A stretch of DNA of 64,000 nucleotides, from the NCBI GenBank assembly GCA_947500575.1, contig CANMSI010000003.1:1-64000 (forward strand), given 5' to 3'. The stretch comes from an uncultured Flavobacteriaceae bacterium. GTDB lineage: Bacteria; Bacteroidota; Bacteroidia; Flavobacteriales; Flavobacteriaceae. A model generated the notes under the pieces. It was not told the DNA's origin and did not search any database. It was given only the letters and a program-made list of their open reading frames with translations. Shown here piece after piece: positions 34,801-46,800 of this stretch (position 1 is its first letter; the number at the start of each line of letters is the position of its first letter). A program made the translations under genes and the position numbers.

Positions 34801-37800
34801 TATGCTATTTGGAGTTTTGTTGATGAAGGTGGTGTCACCCAAATTTCTTATCCATCTATTACAGATATCCCTGGGTCAGAATTCCAAACCAGTGTTATTT
34901 TCGATGTATTAATTCCTGGGGATTATACCTTTGCCGTTGTTGATCGTAACAATTGCTTTTCAATATCGAACACCGTAACTATTCGTTTAGAACCATCTGT
35001 AGCATACGACCCAACAACAGTAATTAATGAACAATGTTTTGGAGATTCTAGCGGTTCTATCTCTTTCAACATAACAGACACCAACGGATATCAGCTTACT
35101 TTTTTCCTGATTGACGATGCTACAGGTTTGGAGATTGCATCCAACACCTCTGGGACATTCTCAGGCTTACCACAAGGAAACTACACAGTGCGTCTTAATC
35201 AAAGAAAAGGGAGCTCTTCTTGCGACTTTTTTGAAAACTATACCATCTCTGGTCCCACCAACGCACTAAGTGCCGATGCGCTTCTGATTCAGGACTATAG
35301 CTGTTTAGTAGAAGGAATTATAGAGGCTCAAAATGTTAGTGGTGGTACTGCTCCTTATGAGTATAGTATTGACGGAATTAACTTTGTAAGTGGGGCAGGA
35401 GCGGAACGCTTTAGCAATCTTACCAATGGTACCTATACCATTACCGTACGAGATGATGCAGGTTGTACAATTGTCACACCAGGTATTACCATAGACCCTT
35501 TAAACGAACCAAGCGACCTTACTTTTGCTGCTACCAGCCCTACTTGCCCAGCCTTAACGGCAGATGTTACTTTGACGGTAGTAGACGGAAATACTCCTTT
35601 TACCTATGAAATTATTGCGCCTGCCTCAGCCGTTTTAAACAATGGAAACAACCCTGTTTTTACTGGATTAGTACCCAACACCTATACCTTTAGGGTTACT
35701 GATGATAAAGGATGTGCCTATGATGAAAGCTTTACCATTGCCGCTGTTGCCCCAATAAATGTTGTAGGTCAATTAGTAGCTAACATCTCTTGTGTAGGCA
35801 CTGCCGATGGAGAATTATTATATACCGTATCTGGTTTTAACACGAGCTATGATTATGCTATTACAGGTCCGGCTAGTTTCAATGGAACTGCCGAAACAAA
35901 TACAACCATCCCCCTAAATGGCCTAGCAGATGGAACCTATACAATAACCGTAACAGATACGGATACTAGCTGTACAGCAACAGCAGATGTTATTATTGGA
36001 GCTCCTGCCGCTGCCTTAACGCTAACCGTAGCAGAAACACAACCTAGCTGTACAACCGCTGGTAGTGTATTGCTTACTGGGGACGATGGTTGGGGAGGTT
36101 ACTCTTATACTATTACCTACCCGGATGCTGTTACCACAGACACCAATACCACGGGGTCTTTTACAGCATTGCCACAAGATGGAACCTATACCGTTACTGT
36201 TACAGACGCTAATAATTGTACTATTACAGACACGTTTACCTTAAATGCAGCAGTAGCTCCTGTTTTGGAAATTATTGCCAATGATATTTGTTATGATGAT
36301 GCCACTGGTTTAGTCTTAACAGCGAACGTATTATCTGGTGGAGATGGAAACTTTGAATACAGTTTAAATGGTGGTGTATTTGGAACAAGCAATGTGTTCA
36401 CAGGACTTGGACCTGGAACCTATACCATAGATGTTAGAGATGGAAACGCTTGTGCTGATTCTGAAACAATTACAATAAATCCAGCGTTAAGCTTAACAGC
36501 TACTGCAGATAATATCACAGCATGTGGTACTGCTACAGATGTAACTATTACAGCCGCTGGTGGTGATGGTAACTTTGTTTTTGCCATTGTAGCTGATGGG
36601 GTAACTCCTACTGCTGGTGACTTTGGAACAACCAATCCAATTAGTGTAACTGGAATTGGAGATTACGATGTATATGTAAGAGACAACAGTGGAAACACTA
36701 GCTTCTGTGAAGCTTCTTTTGACATCAATATCGCTCAAGATACGCCTTTAGTCATAACTCCTACTGCTACTCCCGTAGTATGTTTTGGTGAAGCCAATGG
36801 CGCTATTTCTTTAGCCGTAACAGGGGGGAATGCTCCTTATGAATATAGCATTGATAACGGAACAACATACCAAGTCCTTGCCGATTTTGTAAACCTTTCA
36901 GCTGGCACCTATAATGTACGTGTTAGAGATGCAAACGCCTGTGATGAAACACTTGCTGTTATTGTTACACAGCCTGATGCACTTGTCGCTGAAGCTGCCC
37001 TAACTCAAAACTATACTTGCCTGCAATTAGGAGAAATTACAGTGGGTAGTGTAACACCAACAACAGGAGGTTCAGGGGATTTCCAATACAGCATCAATGG
37101 TGGAGCATGGACTACAGCCACCACCGGTGGTGCAGTCTTTTCTGATCTTACTGATGGCACCTATACCATTCAGGTGAGAGATGCCAATGCCATCTCTTGT
37201 GTAACAGCATTGCCAGATATTGTTATTGCGCCTCTACCAACAGAACCAGTCTTAAGCACTACTATTGGTTATGCTTGTGATGGATTAGGAATTATTACCG
37301 TTTTACCAAACGATCCCTCTTTTACTTATAGTTTGGATGCTGGTGCTTCACAAACCAGTAATGTCTTTAACAATGTAACTGTTGGAACGCATACCATTAC
37401 AGTAGACTACGGAAGTGGTTGTACTGTCGATACCACTATAGTAATTGACGCAGGCAACGCATTTACAGCCGCAATTACAAGCTTTATAGATATTACATGT
37501 AATGCCGCCGATGATGGCGAAATTACTTTTGAAGTAGAAAACTTTGATACCGTTAATGGTTTTGAATACGCTGTTAATGGAGGCGCTTTTTCTGCCCCTC
37601 AAACAACATCTCCTGTAAATATAACAGGACTTAGCGCAGGAACCGTAAACATTGAAGTACGAGATGTTTTAGACAACTCTTGTACAATTACTCTTACCCA
37701 AATTATTAACGAGCCAACCGCTGTAAGTGCTTCTGTTAGCATTACATCTCCAGATACCTGCTTAACAGATGCTACCATCAGCGTAAGCGCAACAGGAGGA

Positions 37801-40800
37801 ACACCTTCCTATGAATATCAATTAGAAGATACCGTTGGTGGCATCTTAACTGCTTACCAAACTACTACGAGCTTTAGCAATCTTGTTGCTAACGACTACA
37901 TAGTAAGAGTTAGAGACGCAAACCTTTGTGAAACTACTGCTCCTATTACAATCACTGCTCCAGAACCAATTGTTTTTACAGCTACTGAAACAGCTTGTTA
38001 TTCAGGGAATGGAGATGCAGACATTGTAGTGAATGTTACCAATGTTCCAAACAATGGAGGCTTTCAGTTTAGTCTTAATGGAGGGGCTTGGATAATCCCA
38101 GCACCCACAACTTCTACAACACATACCTTCAGTAATTTATCTGCAGGTACGTATACAATAGACGTAAGAGATCAATTCGGCTGTGTTGGAACACAGCAAA
38201 CAATTACAATAAATCCAGCGTTAAGCTTAACAGCTACTGCAGATAATATCACAGCATGTGGTACTGCTACAGATGTAACTATTACAGCCGCTGGTGGTGA
38301 TGGTAACTTTGTTTTTGCCATTGTAGCTGATGGGGTAACTCCTACTGCTGGTGACTTTGGAACAACCAATCCAATTAGTGTAACTGGAATTGGAGATTAC
38401 GATGTATATGTAAGAGACAACAGTGGAAACACTAGCTTCTGTGAAGCTTCTTTTGACATCAATATCGCTCAAGATGCTCCATTGGTGATAACGCCAACCG
38501 CTACTCCTGTAGTGTGTTTTGGTGAAGCCAATGGCGCTATTTCTTTAGCCGTAACAGGAGGAAATGCTCCTTATGAATATAGCATTGATGATGGAACAAC
38601 ATACCAAGTCCTTGCCGATTTTGTAAACCTTTCAGCTGGCACCTATAATGTACGTGTTAGAGATGCAAACGCCTGTGATGAAACACTTGCTGTTATTGTT
38701 ACACAGCCTGATGCACTTGTCGCTGAAGCTGCCCTAACTCAAAACTATACGTGTGTACAATTAGGAGAAATTACAGTAGGTAGTGTAACACCAACAACAG
38801 GAGGTTCAGGGAATTTCCAATACAGTATCAATGGTGGAGCATGGACTACAGCAACCACTGGCGGCACAGTATTTACTGATCTTACTGATGGCACATATAC
38901 CATTCAGGTGAGAGATGCGAATGCAATATCTTGTGTGAGCACCTTGCCAGACGTGGTTATTGCACCACTACCAACAGAACCAGTCTTAAGCACAACTATT
39001 GGTTATGCTTGTGATGGATTAGGAATTATTACCGTTTTACCAAACGACCCCACTTTTACATATAGTTTGGATGCTGGTGCTTCACAAACCAGTAATGTCT
39101 TTAACAATGTAAGTGTTGGAACCCATACTATTACCGTAGACTATGGAAGCGGTTGTACTATAGACACTACTGTAGTAATTGATGCAGGGAATGCTTTCAC
39201 TGCTGGTATTACGAGCTTTACGGATGTAACATGTAATGCTGCTTCAGATGGTGAAATTACTTTTGAAATAGAAAACTTTGATACCGTAAATGGTTTCGAA
39301 TATGCCGTAAATGGAGGCGCTTTTTCTGCTCCTCAAACTACATCTCCTGTGAACCTAACAGGACTTAGCGCAGGAACCGTAAATATTGAAGTACGAGATG
39401 TTTTAGATAACTCTTGTACAATTACTCTTACCCAAATTATTAACGAACCTGCCTCGGTTGATGCATCAGCAAATATTACAACAGACTTTACATGTACTAA
39501 TACTGGAGCTACTATCACGGCAAGTGCCACAGGAGGAACACCTGCCTATGAATATCAATTAGAAGATACCGTTGGTGGAGTAATTACCGCTTATCAAACA
39601 GGTGTTACTTTTATCAATGTAGCTGCTGGAGATTATATCGTACGAGTAAGAGATACTAATGGATGTGAAGACCCAATAGATACTGCTATCACAGTTGTTG
39701 CCCCAAACAACCCAACTTTTGCAGCAACACCAACGGCTTGCTATTCTGGAGGTAACGATGCTTCTATTCTAGTAGACGTAACATCTTTACCTGGTAATGG
39801 CGGTTTCCAATTTAGCCTTAACGGCGGACCGTTTATTACTCCAACACCAGTTACTGCAACATCACATACATTCCAAAACCTAACAGATGGTACCTATACC
39901 ATTGATGTAAGAGATGGTTTCGGATGTTCTGCTGCACAGCAAACAGTTACTATTACTCCTCAGTTAACGGCAAGCGCAGTTTTAAATACAGACCTTACCT
40001 GTCTAGTACCAGCCGCTGCAACAATTACAGCAAATGGAGGTTCTGGAACTTTTTCATTTGAATGGTCTAATGATGCAGGAGCAACCTATTTTACAACTAA
40101 TTTCACTGGAAATGCATTTAGTACTTCTACTGCAGGAACCTATATTTTTAGAGTAACAGATACTACAACGCCAACAGCTTGTGTAGTAGTTACTGCTCCT
40201 ATAACAATTACCCCAGCAGACCTTCCTGTAATTACCTCGGTTACACCAACAAATATTCTTTGTAACGGCGATAGTACTGGAGCTTTAGATGTGCTTATTG
40301 ATACCTCTGTAGGAAGACCACCTTATACTATTGAAGTTATAGAAACAGTGAGTAGTACTAATTATGGAACTCAAACAACAGGTCTCCCTGCTGGTTCTTA
40401 TAGTGTAACCATTACAGATGACAAAGGTTGTGTGTCAGCAGCTGTGACTGCAACGATATCTCAGCCAGATCTTATCGTTTATGACATAGACTTACAGCCT
40501 ATTACATGTGATACCTCTACAGGTACCAATCCTGGGTCTATTACAGTAGAAAACCTAACAGGCGGTGTGGCAGAATATACCTATTACCTTACTGGGAATA
40601 ATGGATATTCTGATTCCTATATCACCACTGCAGGAGGGGAAGATCATACGTTTAATATTTTAGAGTTTGGTATTTATGAAGTTGATGTCATTGATGCAAA
40701 CGGATGTTCTGTGCGTACAACCAACATCATTGCTTCTCCCCCAGATGATTTGGATATTGATGTTTCGGCTACCACAGTTGACTGTACTACAGGCGGAACC

Positions 40801-43800
40801 GCTGAAGTAACCGTTGCCACGGCTATTTTAGGAACCAACTATGAGTTCGCTATTTTAGAAACATTTGCAGTGCCTTATTCTTCTACTTACTTTCCACCAG
40901 ATGTAGTAGGAGGACCAACTCATACGTTTACAGGATTAGTTCCAGGAATTACCTATACGTTTGTAGTACACGATATCACCACGAATTGTTATTACTTTGA
41001 AACTGCAGCTGCTCCTATAAATTCTCCATCGAATTTAACCAATAGCTTAGATGTAGTAAATAATATTACATGTACCGGTTCAGCGAACGGAAACGTAAGT
41101 TTTACTTTTGATAATTATGATGCTGGCGCTACTGCCGTAAACTACGAAATCTTTAATGCGCAGTCTAATGTAACTACAGGATTTAGTGGATCTGCAACCG
41201 TAAACCCACCAACAGGTGCTATTAGTGTTACTGATTTTGCCACCTTACCTCAAGGCGTTTATTATATTCTTTATAGCGAAGTTGGAGGAACATTTAACGG
41301 ATGTTCCGTTAGTTCTCCAGATTTCACTATTACAGAGTCTACCAATTTACTGAGTGTAACAGCTGCCTCACCAGAGAATGATAACTGTAACCCTAATGAA
41401 GGAGTCATTACAGCCCAAGCACAATTTGGAACCGCTCCTTACGAATTTCAGTATCTGTTAAGTACAGATCCTGCGCCAACAGCTGCTTCAGCAGGTTGGA
41501 CTAGTAACGCCACAGCAAATGTTGAGTCTGGAGATTATATTGTTTATGTTAAAGATGCTAATAACTGTATTCAGAACGATGCAATAACTGTAGCACTAGA
41601 TCCAAGTCCAGAAATTTCATTAACAGTTGTTGATGAATGTGTGGCCGAAGGAGCATTTGAAGTACTGGTTACTTTAGATCAGGCAGGTATTACGCCTTAT
41701 TTACTGAGTGTAAATGGTGGGGCCTTCCAAAACATTACCTTTACGGCGGGTCAATATACAGTTACAGGATTAAGTTCTGGAGCTGCTCAAACAATAGAAA
41801 TTAGAGACTTGAACGGTTGTGGGGAGTCTGAAAACTTTACAATTCAACCTCCTTTACAATTCAATGCCCAACTAACCACTCTTTTAGATTGTGAAGTGGC
41901 ACCTGCGAACAATGCAGAAATCACCATTGAAGTAACGACTGGTTCAGGAACTTATGATTACGAAATAGACGGTCCTGGTGCAGTAGACCAAGCAAGAACT
42001 GCTTTGCCTTCTTCCACATTTATCTGGAATCTTGCAAGCGCTCCTGGAGATTACATCGTAACTGTTTACGATACTAGCACCACTATACCAAACTGTTTAG
42101 GAACTATTACAGTAAATGTGCCTACAACAGTAGTACCTGTCTTTACGGAAACACACATAGATGTTACTTGTAATGGAGGAGCTGACGGTACCATTACCTT
42201 AAATGAAACAGATACTGGTATTAGCCCATTGAGTTATGCCATTTCCCCTGTAGCAGGAACCTTTAATGCTGCTACATTTACTTTCGAAGACTTACCAGCA
42301 GGAACCTATACTGTTACTGGAACGGGTACAAATGATTGTACTTTTGATATTGCCAATATTGTCATTGATGAGCCAAATGTTATTACAGTACCTGTACCAA
42401 CAGTAGTTGAATTTAACTGTGCTACTGGTAACAATACAGATAATGCAACGATCTCAATAAATGCAGGTTCGGTTAGCGGAGGTAGCGGAACATACACTGT
42501 CTTTGAATTTATTAATGATCAAGGAACGGCAACCACTGCAGATGATGTAATTGTGCAGTCAGGAGCCGCCACGGTATATACAGAAACAAACACCTTAGGT
42601 GGTACTTATATCATAAATGTATATGATGATAATGGTTGTGTTGGATCTAACACAGCAACCATCATTCCTTTTATAGAAATAAGCAATCCAACAGCAACCA
42701 TTACACAAGCAGTTAGCTGTAACCCAGGGAACGATGCTGAGGTGCAAATTGGTATTACACAAAACCCCGTAGCGCCGGTGGCTAATATTACCTATTCTGT
42801 TACTGGAACTGATAACGCATACAGTGTATTAAACCAAGTTTCGGATACCTTTACGGCTATTGGTGTAGGTAACTATTTAGTAACCGTTTCCAATACGGAT
42901 ACTGGTTGCGAGGTTCAAACGACTTTTGAAATACTAGATCCAAATAATTTTGAAATTACCACCACCACCATGGATGTTCTTTGTTTTGGTGATGATGGGT
43001 CTGTAAGCTTTACCATTAATGATCCTGTAAACCCATATACTGGTGGATTTAGCTGGCAGCTATATGATTCTCAGGGAACCATTGCAGATCTTACTGACGA
43101 TGTTATTATTGCAGGTGCCACTGGTACCTCAGCAACAGTAGGGCCTACTACTCCTTTTAATATTGGAGAAGGTAGCTACAGAGTAGATATTACGCAAGAT
43201 TCAGATCCTTCTTGTATTGCTATGGATTTCTTTAATATTGCTGGTCCACCAGCCGGAATCACAGCAGATACAAATGTAACACCCATCACTTGTGTTGGAG
43301 CAGATGGTAGTATTGAAATTATTGACGTCCTTGGAGGATGGGGTAACTATATGTATTACATCAGTACCACAGCTAATCCAGATCCAAATGATGCATCTAA
43401 TTATAATGCAAACCCACGTGCTGAAAACCTAGTGGCAGGAACCTATGATATTTGGGTGATTGATCAGAACGGGTGTTCATTCGAAGTTCCAGATGTTACT
43501 TTAAGCAATCCAACACCTATTACGGCAGCTTTACAAATAAATACGCCTAATTGTTCTGGTTTAGAAGGAGAAATAGAGGTAGTTGGAACTGCGGGTGGAC
43601 AAGGAAGTAACTACACCTACCAATTACAGGTTTTTGATGGTGCAACTTTTGTAAACACTGGTAGCATACAAACCACTACGGTTTTTGCTAATCTTGGTGC
43701 AGGACAATATCAAGTTGTTATCACAGATCAGTGGACATGTACTGTTACTACTAACCCAGTAACCCTCTTTGAAGAAATAGAGCCTCAAACTACTATTGTA

Positions 43801-46800
43801 AAACTTATTGATTGTACGCTTAATCCAGGAGGGGAAATAACCATAACACAAACAGGTGGTTCTGGTAATTTTGATTATGAAGTAACCTTCCCTGACGGAC
43901 TTACCACTGCCAATAATACCACTGGTGTCTTTACCAACTTAATACAAGATGGAACCTATACTTTTACAGTAACGGACCAAGCCGTGGGCCATGCATGTGC
44001 AAAAACATTTACACAAAACTTAGACACGCCTATCTTACCAGTCTTAAACATAGACGCCTTTACTAATGTTAGTTGTAATGCGGCAGATGATGGAACAATT
44101 ACTATAAGTGCCATAGACAATGGTACGTCTCCTTATACTTTTGAGATAACAGCCATAGATGCAGTGCCATTAGGAACTGCTATAGCACCTACAGCAAATG
44201 ATGTGCTTTCTGCAACATTTACTGCGCTATCTGGAACTGCTGCTGGAACAATTTATACTATCACGGCAACTGCTGCAAATGGATGTACCAGTACCATTGA
44301 TCAAACAATTGTGCAACCAGACGCAATTGCAAATGTAAATGCCACTGTTGTAGAATTCTTATGTGCTGCTGGAAATAATACAGATAGTGCTACTATTACT
44401 GTAGACGATGCTGCAATAACAGGAGGTAGTGGTGTTTATGTAATTTTCGAATTCATAAATGATCAAGGTACCGCAAGCACTGCAGATGATGTGATTGTAC
44501 AAACTGGAGGTAACCCTGTATATACAGAGACCAACCTTGCGGGCGGAACCTACATTATAAACGCATATGACAATCAAGGTTGTCTAGGAACTACCACAGC
44601 TGCAATTGCACCGTTTGATACTTTGCAATCAGCAACGGTTGCTATAGTTGATCCTATTTCTTGTTCAAACGCAGGAGAAGATATTGAAATTAATGCTGTA
44701 GGTCTTTTAAGTGATTCTACTGCGAACCCTGCAAACTACGAATTTAGATTGCTTCCGAGCGGAACGTTCCAAGCTTCCAATGCTTTTAATGATTTAGCTG
44801 CTGGAACGCATGTTTTTGAAGTAAGAAATGTAAATACTGGTTGTTTAATTACCGTTTCGCACCTAATCTCAGATCCTAACACCTTTGATATCGTAGTTGA
44901 TAAAATAAGCGATGTAGTTTGTTTTGGAACAGAGACAGGCGAAGTAACCTTAGAATTAACAGATGCCACTTACGTAGGAGGTTTTAATTGGACCATTTAT
45001 GATACCAACGGAACCCCAGCGGTTACCACAGATGATGTGGTATATAAGAACGGAACAAGCGCCACGAATGGCCCAACTTCAGTAATTACTTTAATTGCTG
45101 GAAGTTACATTGTGGAAATAACACAAGCAGCTTTCCCAGAGTGTACAAATACACAAGCCTTTACCATCGCTGGTCCATCGGCCGCAATTACGGCAGCTAC
45201 AGATGTAACACCTATTAGCTGTATTGGCAATGACGGAATCATAGAAATTATTGATGTCCTAGGAGGATGGGGTGGCTATAGCTACTTTGTTGGAACAGCA
45301 GCTCCTGCAGATGCAACGGTATACGTATCTAATCCAAGATTTGATGCGCTAGTCCCGGGTACTTATGAAGCATGGGTAATAGACAGTGCTGGTTGTCAGC
45401 AAATGGTGCAAAATGGAATTGTATTAGCAGATCCAATAGCCATTACAGCAACACTTCAAATAAACCAAGAAAACTGTACCAACCTACAGGGTGAAATTGA
45501 AGTAATTGGAACCGCTGGAGGTCAAGGAAGTAATTATACCTATCAGTTAATTAGAGATGGTGTTGCCTTTGGTGCACCTCAAAACACAACTGTATTCTCC
45601 GGACTAGGAGCAGGGTCTTACGAAGTGCAAATTAATGACCAATGGTCTTGTACCACCACAATAGGTCCGGAAGTGTTGTTCGAAGAAATTAACTTAACAA
45701 GCACCGTGATAAAACCCATAGATTGTACGGTAACACCCGGTGGTGAAATTACCATCAATGTAGCAGGTGGTTCTGCAAATCTAAATTTTGTGGTAACCTA
45801 TCCTGACGGATTTACTACTGCAAATAATACCACAGGTGTATTCACGGGTCTTACTCAGGCAGGAACCTATAGTTTCGAAGTAACAGATTTAGATACTACC
45901 AATCCGGTATGTAGCAAAACAATTACAGAGGTATTGGTAGATCCAACACCGATTACGTTTGATACTCATACAGTAACAGACGTTAGTTGTAACGGTTTAA
46001 CGGATGGTACCATTACTGTGAACTTAAGCCCAACAGCAGCTGGTGTAAATGACAACCCGGTATACACCTACAACATTTATGACGGAGGTGTATTATTAGC
46101 TGGGCCACAAAATAGTCCTCTATTTACAGGATTAGCGCCAGGTTCTTATGAGGTGGAAGCAGTTTCTGGAAACGGATGTTCCTTACAAGAAGTAGTAATT
46201 GTTGGAGAGCCAACCGCTCTTGTTATAGATGCCACCGCTACTGCCTTTGTTTGTAATCCTAGCAATACAGTAAATACCGCAACTATAACAGTAACTGTTT
46301 TAGACGGAGCTACAACACCAGGAGTGTCTTCTGGAACAAGCCCCTATTTATACAGTATTGATAATGTAAACTTCCAAACAGGAAACACATTTAATATTGT
46401 AGACACTGGAGTTCAACAGACAATTGATGTGTTTGTGCAAGATGCCAATGGATGTCCACAAACAGCACAAGTAATCATAGATCCAGTAAATACGTTTACA
46501 GCAACGGTTGCTCAAAATACTGCCATTACCTGTGCCGGACCAGAACAAGTAACCATTACGGTTGCAGACAATGGTGATGCAGCAAATGTGTATACTTTTG
46601 AATTGCTTCCATTAGGAAACCCGAACGGAGCCTTAACTGGAACACCGTCCAATGTTACTGCAGAATTTGATCTTACAGCTGTTGGAAACTATACATTTAG
46701 AGTTACAGATACGGCTACAGGATGCTATGTAGATACGGCACCTTACGAAATAGTTCCTTTTGATTTGATAGAGGTGACTGCAGTAGCAGTAGATCCTGTT

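Noticed and set aside
36464-39961. Long direct repeats considered as a CRISPR array or mobile-element duplication
   Set aside because: The repeats are in frame, are multiples of SprB-type protein modules and have no spacers, terminal inverted repeats or transposase.
43415-43426. CCACGTGC sequence as a third parS-like site
   Set aside because: Only the CACGTG core matches; the flanking arms are not palindromic.
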